Shown here: positions 36,588-46,519 of the stretch, in pieces
Numbering within the stretch: the stretch's first letter is position 1
Layout: each line of letters begins with the position of its first letter
Assembly: GCA_001599715.1 (NCBI GenBank)
Contig: BCHU01000010.1
Coordinates: 186,001-250,000, forward strand
Direction: 5' to 3'
DNA from: Phaeotremella fagi
Lineage: Eukaryota; Basidiomycota; Tremellomycetes; Tremellales; Phaeotremellaceae
DNA length: 64,000 bases
Made by a program: the position numbers and the translations under genes
Notes under the pieces: model-generated
Databases searched by the model: none
What the model was told of the DNA's origin: nothing
Seen by the model: the letters and a program-made list of their open reading frames with translations, nothing else

Positions 36588-37703
36588 ATGTCCTCCTTAT
36601 TCGGTCTGAGAAGGGTTGTCAGTTATCTTTCCTTGCCACGATTTCCGTTACCGTTACGGTCACCACCACCATCACCTCCCGTCTCGGTCCACGTCGAATC
36701 TCTCTCTCCTGCTTTTAATTCGATATCGCCTTCATTGTAAGTTCAAATTTTGATGTCAGTCTCATTTTGTGTGAGTAGAAAGGAGATTGATTGCCTTTGA
36801 ATTTAGCATTGGTATCGGTGATGATACGGAGTATCATCGAGCTGTTGGATCTCTCTATGCACCTACAGCAAATCCAGAAGATACTCTGATTCTAGGTCGA
36901 ACAATGCTATCTGATGCTTTCTTCTCAAATCAAGGGTCCGTCAAACTTTTTCCCTCACACAATGTTACCAAGCTCACTTATCATACATACTTACAGATTC
37001 TTCGTACCTAACGATAATTTACTTCCTTGGGCAGATCATCGACCGACTCATTGGCTTCGACAGTTGATGGATTACACACAGCTCTTGGAAGATAGAGCTT
37101 TAAGATTCACTGCCAATCCAAAATATCCACAAATGACTATTGAAAAACACAAACGCCAGTTAGAAAATGCTTTGTCTGGGAAAGGGTGGGGATTAGTGGG
37201 TGGAGTTAACAATTTAACCCTTTTCATGGGAAACACCCAAGATAAAGATGTTGACGAAGATATGGTTCTTGTCAAAGTGAGTTGAATTTCAATCCATCGA
37301 CAACTCACGCGCTTGAGTAAGATAACTTATGATTTTGCAGACAAATATTCGACCAACTATACCACCTACATTGTCAGCGGCTATTCCAGAAGATTCACCC
37401 GACCGTCAAAGACTGATCTCGTATCTATACCATCCATCCTGTCATCCTGTCTGGTTAATGTTGTTATACAAAGATCACAACGCCATTGAGGTTTTGGAAT
37501 TAAGAAATGAAGTTTTGAGGGATTGCGGGGGCTATCACATTCAGGACGATGACATTGGACTGGAATTGGCAGGCTTGCCTAAAGAGATGATTGAAAGTGA
37601 ACCAATGACCGATTGGTTAAATCGTGCTGAAGAACGCAAGGCAAAAGGTGATGGACGTTTTCAAGAATTTCTTCGGAGAAAAGAAATAGAAAGGGAGAAG
37701 TGA
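36588..37703 (+). CDS. Unrecognised protein, probable mitochondrial presequence
   Basis: I do not recognise the family. ATG at 36588 gives MSSLFGLRRVVSYLSLPRF. The stretch is rich in Arg, Ser and Leu and lacks acidic residues, as in mitochondrial targeting peptides. Four exons (introns near 36738-36807, 36940-36998 and 37277-37340) preserve frame to give roughly 310 residues. The body reads DDTEYHRAVGSLYAPTANPE, then ADHRPTHWLRQLMDYTQLLE, a Pro-rich IRPTIPPTLSAAIPEDSPDR and a Lys/Glu-rich C-terminal helix ending RRKEIEREK. One intron has a weak donor (GTCCGT). A short upstream ORF from ATG 36580 overlaps the start out of frame. It is divergent from the formin. Confidence 0.7.
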
Positions 37704-38003
37704 AGGGTGGGATGGTGGTAGATGAGATTGACTTTTTAAGTTTGGTTCCTGCGTGATACATTGTAGCGATTAGTTTCTTGTAAACCCTGTATATACATGT
37801 ATATTGAGCTTCAATCCGGGAAACTCCTTGCATTCATTGGCAGTCGAAGCCCTCACGATTGTACAAATACCAAGTACTGGTGAAGGAAGTACAAGTACAT
37901 TCAATAATCAACAATGAGTGCCACTTACCATAACCACCCTCAAACGGTAAATCCAGTTAACCTAATCAATTCTTTTCCACCTTAATCAATCCCAAACCTC
38001 CCA
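37704..38003. other. Spacer between co-oriented genes
   Basis: This 300-bp spacer probably holds the 3' end of the upstream gene (TGTATATACATGTATAT palindromic region near 37787-37803) and the promoter of the SCOC-like gene. No coding sequence is seen. Confidence 0.4.
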
Positions 38004-38419
38004 ATGGCCCTCCCAAATTTCTCAGAAGATCCAACGACCTCCCCCTGGTCCACCCCAGACACAGTCTCTCAATCAACTAACAAACTTCCCAATCCATCCA
38101 TACCAATTTCAGAACCTGAGATCACCGTCGAGACGGCTTTAGAGAAAGAACGAGTGATCAAAGATATCATCAATCTACGTGATGGACTTCGAGGTCTTTT
38201 GTTACGTGTTACGGAGGTTGAGGGGGATAACGAGAAGCTGAATAGGGATAATGAGATGTTATCGGTTTATATCGATAATCTGTGAGTGTTTATATTCGTG
38301 AATCAATTCAGTTAGGGGTGTTTATTGGGTCACACTCCTGAGTACATGCTTCCTTATACTGACTATTTGCTTCAACTAGAACTCGTAACTCTGTGGTTGC
38401 AGCTGGGACGAAGAGGTGA
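38004..38419 (+). CDS. Short coiled-coil protein, SCOC/Slo1-like
   Basis: This is a small Golgi/Arl-associated coiled-coil protein. Two exons (38004-38282ish and about 38382-38419) give roughly 105 residues. The intron has a GTGAGT donor and a TCAACTAG acceptor and preserves frame. The first ~45 residues are Ser/Pro-rich. Residues ~46-93 form a continuous heptad helix (KERVIKDIINLRDGLRGLLL, VTEVEGDNEKLNRDNEMLS, YIDNL). The end, NLTRNSVVAAGTKR, matches the layout of SCOC, whose coiled coil also ends in a YIxNL motif with a short polar tail. In yeast and animals this family binds Arl1/Arl3-type GTPases. The short length and terminal position of the motif make the call good despite low sequence complexity. 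Confidence 0.75.
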
Positions 38420-38811
38420 TAGTGGGGAGATGATTTTGGGTCGACTAAGCTCGTAGCCATGTAATCCTTGAGGAAAAGCGTCACGTACTTTAGTCCGTCG
38501 TTTGATTTTGAACGAATTCAATTAATCCTCTTCTGGCTAGTGAGATCTTTGTATGGGCAGCTTTACATCTGTACTATGTGATATGATATGTATAGTATAG
38601 CATAGTGTACATGTCCTGCCTTGTGTTTATTACCTTGCATGAGTGCATTAAATGGTATTGAATTCTTGCTTTCTTGATTGGTGTTGGAAAACATGACATG
38701 ATGCTTAAACGGACAGGCACCAAGCAAGCTCAGTGGTACGATATTCTTCCTACTTCTTCAACTGTTTCCATTGCTTCTACATCTACTGTATCCATAGCAA
38801 GATCAACTAAC
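38420..38811. other. Spacer upstream of the P450 gene
   Basis: This is AT-rich, with a TGATATGATATGTATAGTATAG stretch near 38578-38600. Upstream in-frame ATGs at about 38695-38703 could extend the P450, but the hydrophobic anchor begins only after 38812. Confidence 0.4.
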
Positions 38812-40910
38812 ATGTCGTCAACCCTCCCTCGAGAAGCCCTCTACATCCTCATAGCAATCCCAATAATCTATCTCTTCCGCAGACCAATCCTATCAATCTT
38901 CATACCCCGCCCTATCCCAGGTATCCCCTATTACTCCGATGGGAAACCTTTCCTAGGTGATCTACCAAGGATGATAGAGAAGATGAAAGCTACGAAATCG
39001 TTCAGTAGCTTCTTTGATCTGTGTGCGATGGATTTGGGACCAATCTGTCAAGTCAGAGTTAGCTTCTTCGAAACGTTGGTCATAGTCTTTATTGTTGAAT
39101 ATCTATATTCACACTGACCCAACGATCACAGTATCGTCCTTGTAACAGATTATCAAGAGATCGAAACCATCCTCACACGTCGTGTCAAACAGTTCGATCG
39201 TGCCAGAAACACTATCAGAACGTTTGGTACGGTCCTCCCGTTAGGTCAAATTGCGTTACCCACGAATGAAATGTGGAAACATCATCGCAGGATTATTGGC
39301 ACGTCAATGACATCGAAATATCTTAGTTTGACTACTCCAAGAGCTAATGAACCTATTAAACAATTGATTGGATTGTGGAATGCCAAGATTGCTAAGAGTG
39401 AGGGGAAGAGTTTTCAAGGTAACAAGGATTTAGAGGCTGCTACGTTGGATGCCATTTGTGGGTTATTTCACACTTCAATTATCGATCATCCTAGCTGATA
39501 AATCAAATAGGTGGTATGGCTTTTGGTCATTCGTGGGATGTCGTCAAAACTTTCACAGAACAAGTTGAAAAGACCCAAGAAGTTCCTACAGGTCCAGATG
39601 GTGAAGCAGTATTCAATCTTGAACAACCTCTTCTAGCCCAATGTACATGGAAGATATTTGACGTAAGTGACTCCACCTCTCGATGGAATCAAAAGCCAAT
39701 ACTCGTCCTACTAGTCCATTCCAACAACCTCGTCCATGCCCAGATTAGCTCATTGGATGACTCGTCAAACTAAATCATGGAAACATTCTTGGGGGACTAT
39801 CGATCGATTCCTCATTCAGAAACTCGCTGATGCTCGTGTAAGAGCCAAAGAGAGGGGTGCAGATGCAGCGCCTGAAATGGCGGATAACACTCTGGATATG
39901 ATGGTAGCTCGTGAACTTCGTGGAGAGGATTGGATGGCTGATGAAGAGATGAAACAAGAGACTTTCCAATGTAGGTCTCACGTTGTCGTGTGTTCATGCA
40001 ATGTGAAGGCTAATTGGATTCTTAGATTTGGTTGCTGGAACAGAGACGACCAGTGTCACTTTAGCTTGGTTTTTGAAATACATGACAAACCATCCTGAAG
40101 TCCAACATAAACTCCGAGCATCTCTTCTGTCAGCTTTACCGGAAATGCAAGATCGTCAACCAACTTTCGAAGATCTGAATGCAGTTTCAACACCTTATCT
40201 CGAAGCTGTCGCTCATGAATGTTTGAGAATGTCAAGGACTGCTGGGGGATACGTTCGCGAGAGTAAGCCAATTCATTTCAAGGTTTTGAGTCGGTACTGA
40301 ATGAATTTTCAGCTACCGAAGATTGCGTAGTTCTAGGCAAAGTTATACCCAAAGGAACAACAGTCTTGTTCACGACCGTAACAGCCTACGAAGATCGTTC
40401 AACCCCAATAACCGCAACCGATAGATTCTCAGAAACATCATCACCAATCTCAGAAGTCTCGTCCCTACCCTCAGATGATGAGAAAGAAGACGCCACAGTC
40501 AAATTCACTAAATCACTGGATCATCTTAGATACGACGACACAGAGAGGAAAGTCGGTTACTGGTCAGCTGGAAGTGGTAAAATCTTCGATCCTGAAAGAT
40601 GGTTGGATAAAGATGGGAAATTCGATATCAACTCAGGTCCAAGTCTACCGTTCTCATCAGGTCAACGTGGATGTTTTGGAAAGAATCTAGCTGTATGTCG
40701 CACATTCACATCTAGGATGTTATACTGATATATCTGAACACTTAGATGCTGGAACTTCGATTGTTCATCTCACAAATCAATTATCATTACTTTTTAGCTC
40801 CCGTTGAAGAATCACAAAATTCTTTCGTCAACTTTGAAACTGTTACCAATCATCCTGTTCAGTGTTTCATTCGACCTGTTAGCTGGGATTCACCTTTGGC
40901 AAAGGAGTAG
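38812..40910 (+). CDS. Cytochrome P450 monooxygenase
   Basis: This is a haem-thiolate oxygenase, probably ER-anchored. ATG 38812 gives MSSTLPREALYILIAIPIIYLF, an N-terminal membrane anchor followed by the proline hinge (RPIPGIPYYSDGKPFLG). About seven exons give roughly 590 residues. The C-helix WKHHRRIIG, I-helix oxygen-binding motif VAGTETTS, K-helix E-x-x-R as ECLR, the PERF-like region FDPERW and the haem loop FSSGQRGCFGKNLA with its cysteine ligand are all present, so the enzyme should be functional. Between the strand VLFTTVTAYED and FDPERW lies an extra acidic, Ser-rich insert of about 60 residues, unusual for the family. Family number and substrate cannot be assigned. Its neighbours do not suggest a pathway. 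Confidence 0.9.
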
Positions 40911-41331
40911 AAGGGGTGGTTTGGTTTACTTTATTGTGTGATTAGCTTTTAACGACTGGAGTTCAATGAGATGTATTTCATATAGATACAAACGGTTCAT
41001 GTCTTGAGTTGCTGACGTGGGGAAGCAAGTTCGTTTTACTACATATGCTTATTCATCGACGATTCCAATATAACGAATAGAAGTTTGAAAGACGAGCACT
41101 TGAATCAAACGACAGCGAACTGAGGAACCACTGGTCTTCCATTGGTTCATTTCGTAAGATCTTAACAGGACGTCGAGGCTCCATTTGGTCAACTCACGTA
41201 TGGCCGAAGTGCGATCGTGGATATAGTAGGACGAGGTTGATGGTTGAAACATGGAACTTAACATCAAACTACGGAAGAACAAACTAACTGAAAATCAATA
41301 CAACCCCAGACCCTCATCCCAAATTGATAAC
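40911..41331. other. 3' spacer before the paralogue pair
   Basis: No gene is seen. Open sequence on the minus strand here lacks a proper start and composition. It contains the converging 3' ends of the P450 and the frameshifted paralogue. Confidence 0.4.
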
Positions 41332-42098
41332 CTAATTAGAACCCAAACTTCCTTCGGGGGCTGGAAGAGCGAAGCTTACTTTTGGAGTGTCGTTGGTGAT
41401 CAAACAAGCGTTGGTTGATGACATGAATCGATTTGGATCGTAGAATCCATCTGTGAATTCTGAGAGTGGGTGATTGGAAGGGAGGTCTTTAAGTGGCTTC
41501 CAATAATAAACTAGAGAACCACTTTTGGGACCGTCTCGTTCCATAGTGTCGGAGCTTTGTGGGAGCAACGACAAAGTCTTCATCTTTTTAGAAGTTTTGT
41601 ACGGCTCGAACACAAGCTTGACTAACTCTTTTGGGTAAGGGCAGAAGTGAGCTCGGGGTGGACGTTCGAACAAAGTGAGACCGTCTCTTGTCTTCTCCAA
41701 GATGTGTCGGCCTTTTTCGTCATACCTAACACTCCATTTAGTAGCTTCGCTGAAAAAGAAAGTTTTATGTTCGCTGTTCAGAGCTTCAATACCAGACCAA
41801 GTTTCATCAACATATAAGAATGATCGGGATGAGTCTGAAAGGGAATTAATCGCCGCTGCAGAGTTGACATCTGCAGGACTTTTGTTTAGGTCGCATCGAA
41901 AGCTAGGTTCTCGATATCTCAAAGCAAACAATTCATTTGGCAACTGACTATGAGATCACCGTCGTTTTCAGGATAAGGAATGTCTGGAGGTACCGCTGAA
42001 GACCACGCACGAGCTTCTTCTGGAGTTTCCACATCCCATTGAAAGCTATCGTTGGCAGGAAGATCTTGGTTGAAGGAAGTATCGTTGGATGAGGACAT
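41332..42098 (-). pseudogene. Frameshifted copy of a tandemly duplicated unrecognised gene
   Basis: This is homologous to the intact gene at 42806-43555. ATG 42098 (MSSSNDTSFNQDLPANDSFQ) reads to GDLI, then meets a stop after nine unrelated codons near 41919. The homologous sequence resumes one frame over (LPNELFALRYREPSFRC) and stays open to 41332 with the same C-terminus (FMSSTNA, PKVSFALPAPEGSL). Aligned to the paralogue, the simplest lesion is one missing base around 41946-41951. No GT-AG intron can bridge it in so short a space. The intact remainder and high similarity suggest a recent lesion or an assembly error; programmed frameshifting is a remote option. Function is unknown. Confidence 0.75.
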
Positions 42099-42805
42099 AA
42101 TTTTGAAAGTTGATTTTTTGAAGGTTTTATCTTGTGAGTGGTTGAATGTGGATGGACTTGATGGATGCAGAAAGAAAGAAACAGACAGTACAGCTGAGTG
42201 CAATATGTGTCTCATCAAGTAGCCTTCTTGTTAGCTCCACAGCTCATTCGACTTGTTGTCTTGAAAGGATCACTATCTCGTACGATGTTTCTTTTTCTCA
42301 TTTTCCCGATATGACACTTGCTATGACAAAGGACAGTGTAAGTCATTTGAGAGAAATTGAAAACCCGCTTGATTTAGGTATTTTTCAACTTGGTGCCACA
42401 CTACTGCTGTGCGAGTACAGTACAGTACAGTACATTGCCTTGAGGAACGTTTTGAGTAAGGTAGTTCATAGAAGTTGAAATAGTCCTCGTTGATAGTAGC
42501 CCGAGGAATAGTGATAGACAGTCACAGGATCCTCCTGCATGAATACATCCTTCCTGGAACCTGTCATTGTCTCCTAACACTACTCAGAGTCGACCCTTTT
42601 GGAAAGACTGACTGGACATTTTAGTCAGGAGTACAGATTTCAAGTGTCTCATACTCGTATGAGGTAGTGCTGTCGTGAACGCCTCAAGATCAAAATACTC
42701 GAACTCTACATCAAACTATCAAAACAGACTAAGTAAGAAATAGAACTAAACTAAACTAAACTGAACTATGTAAACTAAACCAAACCAAACCCATCACACC
42801 AAGAG
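42099..42805. other. Duplicated upstream sequence and spacer between paralogues
   Basis: The part next to 42098 resembles the upstream region of the second copy (both contain GGACTTGATGGATG, TTAGCTCCACA/TAGCTCCACAA and CTTGAAAGGATC), so the duplication included the promoter. It also holds a GTACA pentamer repeat (about 42415-42436) and an ACTAAACTAAACT run near 42750-42785 at the 3' end of the other copy. Confidence 0.6.
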
Positions 42806-43555
42806 TTACAAACTACCTTCAGGAGCTGGAAGAGCGAAGCTGACTTTTGGAGTTTCGTTTGTGATTAAACGAGCGTTGGTTGATGACATGAATCGATTTG
42901 GATCGAAGAATCCATCTGTGAATTTTGAGAGTGGGTGATAGGAAGGGAGGTTTTTAAGCGGCTTCCAGAAATAGGTTATCATACCTTCGATTGGACCGTC
43001 GCACTGTAGGCCAGCTGACGAAGGCGGGGGTAATGATGAAGAATTGTTGTTTTTGAGACCAGTACGGGGCTCGAACATCATTTTTACCAGCTCTTTTGGG
43101 TAGCGAACAAGTTCCCCTCTAGCTGGTCTCTCGTACAAAGTTGATCCATTCTCTGTCTTCTCGATTATGTGCCGGCCTGCCTCGTCGTATCGAACAGTCC
43201 AATTAGTGGCTTTGTTGAAGAAGAAGGATTGGACCTCATGGTGAAAAAAGGCGTCTTGTTTTCTTGATTCGTCTACATATAGAAATGAGCGTGATGAATC
43301 TGGCGTGCAATTAGCCAGGGTGGTACAGTCGCTCTCGGGAGTACTGTTCAGCTTGCAGCGAAAGCTACGGTGTCGGTATCGGAAAGCATAACAGTCAGAA
43401 CCATAATGTTGTATCAAGTCATCGTCTGTCAACAAACAGGCGATGGTAGGTTCGGTGGAAGACCAAGCCCGAGCTTCTCTTTCAGTTTCTTCATCCCATC
43501 GAAAGCTATCATCGCCAGAAGGAGTGTTGTTGAAGGAAGTATTGGATGAAGACAT
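42806..43555 (-). CDS. Unrecognised protein, intact member of a tandem paralogue pair
   Basis: This is a single uninterrupted 249-residue frame, unusual in this intron-rich window. ATG 43555 gives MSSSNTSFNNTPSGDDSFRW. Landmarks shared with the neighbour are DEETEREARAW, SFRCKLN, DSSRSFLYVDES, a WTVRYDEAGRHIIEKT strand pair, ERPARGELVRYPKELVKMMF, a YFWKPLKNLPSYHPLSKFTD block and FALPAPEGSL at the end. No signal peptide, membrane segment or zinc motif is seen; it is probably cytosolic or nuclear. I cannot name a family. Duplication plus decay of the sister copy suggests a fast-evolving, lineage-restricted gene. The absence of introns could point to retroposition or simply to a short gene. Confidence 0.7.
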   Translation of the reverse strand: MSSSNTSFNNTPSGDDSFRWDEETEREARAWSSTEPTIACLLTDDDLIQHYGSDCYAFRYRHRSFRCKLNSTPESDCTTLANCTPDSSRSFLYVDESRKQDAFFHHEVQSFFFNKATNWTVRYDEAGRHIIEKTENGSTLYERPARGELVRYPKELVKMMFEPRTGLKNNNSSSLPPPSSAGLQCDGPIEGMITYFWKPLKNLPSYHPLSKFTDGFFDPNRFMSSTNARLITNETPKVSFALPAPEGSL

Positions 43556-44244
43556 GATTTGAGAGTTGATTTGTTGGAACCTTTTTACTACAAGTGGCGA
43601 ATAAATTTGGACTTGATGGATGTAGAAAGATGAGAAATGAATGAAAGCTAAGGCTCTATAAAAGCCATTTCGGAAAGCCTTCTAGCTAGCTCCACAAGCG
43701 CAATGGACTTCAAGACTTGAAAGGATCGCCATGACGTGCTATGCACTTTTCGACTTCCGACATGTCACATCCCTGACAGCCTTGTAGAAAGGATGAGTTA
43801 GGAGTTGCAAACACTTTCATTGATGAGTTGATAGGCTGACGTGCCACCATGAAGAGAAAGCCGGAGCGGATAGTACCAATCGAAAGCAGATGAAGCCATT
43901 GCTTAGAGTATCACGATATCGCTAGTTGATTTGAAAAACGATGTGATGATGGGTGGAAGGAATGAAAAGAAGGATTGAGAAAGAGAAAGAGAAAGAGAAA
44001 GAGAAAGAGAAAGAGAAAGAGAAAGAGAAAGAGAAAGTGAGAGTGAGAGTCAAAACATCGTGCACAGTACGATACACTTTTAGACTGGATCAGCGTTCTC
44101 ACTCAAGTTCTGGGACAAAGTACAAGTGAAGCCAGTAAATGTGCTGGGTGACTGAGAATTCTGTAAACTTGCCACTTGCGGGTCCAGCGGTAAAGTAGAT
44201 TGTGGTAAGAAGTGGGAGAAATTGGAATGAGTCAATACATCCCA
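43556..44244. other. Spacer with duplicated promoter sequence and microsatellite
   Basis: The left part matches the upstream region of the frameshifted copy. The right part has the GAGAAA repeat listed separately and the 3' side of CWC27. No coding sequence is seen. Confidence 0.5.
43977..44037. repeat. GAGAAA hexanucleotide tandem repeat
   Basis: About ten perfect GAGAAA units in a row are followed by degenerate GAGTGA units. This is a purine-only tract with potential for triplex formation and length polymorphism. Confidence 0.92.
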
Positions 44245-46113
44245 TCATCTCCTGCCAACTTCGCCTATGGGTCTAACACCTTTCCGTTGACCCTCTTTGG
44301 TCTTATCCGTACCCAGCAGTTCTCTAGCCTTAGCTCTAGGATCAATAACCTGTATACCCAGTAATCAGCTTGATGCGATATACCGTAAAGTCAATGACAT
44401 ACCGTATAATCCTCTTCAGCTCTTCTAGTCTGTTCAGTTTCTCCCGTAATGGTGAATTTCAAACGATGTCTCATCCAACCAACATCATCATCGATTTCCA
44501 ACCCTTCCTCCTCCTCCTTAATTCCCCCATCTTCATCCTGAATATCAACATCGACATCTTCATCATCATCACCAAGAGCATCAGCGACTTTCCGACTAAA
44601 CCTCCCCATCTCCTTCAACAGATCTTCATCTTCATCCCTCTTCCCCTTCCTAGCATGTCGTGCAGCAGCTCTCCCTCTTCCCTTGGAATACTTCGCTAAT
44701 TCTTGTTCGAGATATGAAGGTCCTTTCCTTCTCTTATGTGTTGAATCGTCTGAATCCGAATCTGACCCTGAACCCGTACGTTTTTTAAGTTTCCTTAGGG
44801 ATTCTTGCATTCTTTTGATTTCTTCTTGACGACTTGCGCTGTGGACGATGTCAGACTAGATTGAATCATGGAAATGATTATCTCACCTGTCACCATTCTT
44901 TTCTCTTTCATGTTGAGCTCTGATTTCTTTCAGATCCACTGCTTTCTTTTCAGCTTTTTTCGAACCTTCCGCCAAATCCTTCAATGACGGTGGTAAATCC
45001 ACATATGATTCCACTTTCTTTTTCGTCTTCGGTACATCACTTGGATCAATCACTGACGATCACAGTCAGTATAAAATTCGGATTTACAAAGTCTTTAGGA
45101 AGCACTCACGATCCTGTCTACTGATACCCTTCGTCTTGACCAACAACTCCTCCGCCGCTATTTCTTCAGCTTCACCAAAAGAAAGTAACGCCGTGTTTCT
45201 GAGCTCGTCAGCCGATTTTCGCAAGTATCACTCACTTTTTTGCCTTGGCTTTCTTCTCCCTCAGTGCCAGAGACTTCTGAGCCTCTAATCTTGCTTGCTG
45301 TTGCGCTTTCTTCTCGGATGCAGTGATTCGAGGAACAATGTCGTCGAATGGATTTTCTATTATTCGAACACCTTTGATCTTTGGTGGACTGGGCAGTGTT
45401 AGCTGATATCAATGACTAGACCTACACTAGTGGTTTCTCCTCAGCGTCAAGATCTAGATTTCCAATGTTCAAGACATCTGTTCAACCCGTCAGTATCCAT
45501 CAAAAGATGATCCAAATATGAAGATTCTCACTGAAAACCGTTGGACCGGTGATCTTCCCAAACAGGGTATGTTTCTGCGTCAATTCTTCAGCTCTATCCA
45601 GTGTGAAGAAGAACTGTGAAGTGTTGGTATGCCTCTTTCCATTATTCGCCATTCCGAGGAGACCACGTCTATTTTGATTCAAGGTATCAGTGAAAATTCC
45701 TGTATAACATCCACGACAGACGTACCGATTAAATTTCAAACGTTGATGAATCTCATCTTGAAAAGGTTCACCGTATATACTATCACCCCCGGTCCCAGTT
45801 CCCGTTGGATCACCACTCTGAATGATGAAACCCGGTACGACTCTATGAAAGATGACACCGTCGTAATAACCTTCCATAGAGAGTTGGATGAAATTTCGTA
45901 CAGCTTTAGGAGCTTCTTTGCCCCATAGTTCGACCTAGATATTTGAATCAGTATCTGATCTCTTATGAACGTGTTGTTAGAATTACCTCGATCTCCCCTG
46001 CTGTGGTGTCTAGAATTACCTTTCCATTGGTAGCTGGCTAAATGTTCGTTTGGTTAGATCAAGCTTTGAGTAAGGGGGAAACAACCGACCTCTGTGACAT
46101 ACAGATTGGACAT
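44245..46113 (-). CDS. CWC27: Spliceosome-associated cyclophilin Cwc27
   Basis: This is a cyclophilin-fold protein of the activated spliceosome, where it partners Cwc22/the EJC-loading module. ATG 46113 reads MSNLYVTEPATNGKVILDTT after removal of a first intron with an unusual GTCGGT donor; this N-terminus is diagnostic. The cyclophilin domain continues with GYYDGVIFHRVVPGFIIQSG and DPTGTGTGGDSIYGEPF. NNGKRHTNTSQFFFTL and NKHT-like KHTLFGKITG follow. The C-terminal half is a charged helical region with KKKVESYVDLPPSLKD, then TGETEQTRRAEEDYTVIDPR, conserved in Cwc27. About nine exons give roughly 490 residues. As in many Cwc27 proteins, key proline-isomerase residues may be altered, so catalysis is doubtful. 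Confidence 0.93.
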
Positions 46114-46519
46114 GGTTAAGAGGGATGAAGGGAGGTAGGGGTATTAACCTGTCAGATGTAATGCCTGATCACTGAAATCTGTGTAGATCCGTTATAGAGA
46201 TGAAGTTGTAGAGTAACAACAATTAGGTATCGTGCCTGAAAGATGAAGACGAAGAGGGTGCCACACTGGTGACTCAATCGGCGTTACCATTGTACCGTAG
46301 TTGATCAACGCGCTTTAAAGTGCCACACTCACGTTGTATGGTATACCTACGCAGCATAGCAGTAACAGCAACACTTAACACTAAGAGTAACATTCAATAC
46401 ACCTCTCATTCACTTTACATTACTCATTCAATCCTATACTTCAACAACTCATCTCTTTCCATTCCATCTTCATCTACCCCTCTCCCTATCCCTCCTCGAC
46501 CCCAACCAATAACCCAACA
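46114..46519. promoter_or_regulatory. Divergent promoter CWC27 / VPS74
   Basis: The 406-bp spacer contains a direct repeat GTGCCACACT at 46258-46267 and 46320-46329, and CT/CA-rich leader sequence before the VPS74 ATG. No gene is seen. Confidence 0.45.

Noticed and set aside
38674..38811. Longer N-terminus for the P450 using upstream in-frame ATGs
   Set aside because: The hydrophobic anchor and hinge expected at the P450 start begin at the ATG at 38812; the extension is polar and low complexity.
43977..44037. CRISPR-like regular repeat
   Set aside because: Units are contiguous hexamers with no spacers, and the genome is fungal.
46030..46110. Possible defect at the CWC27 start because of a GTCGGT donor
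   Set aside because: Using this donor gives the family-diagnostic N-terminus in frame, so it is a weak splice site rather than a lesion.
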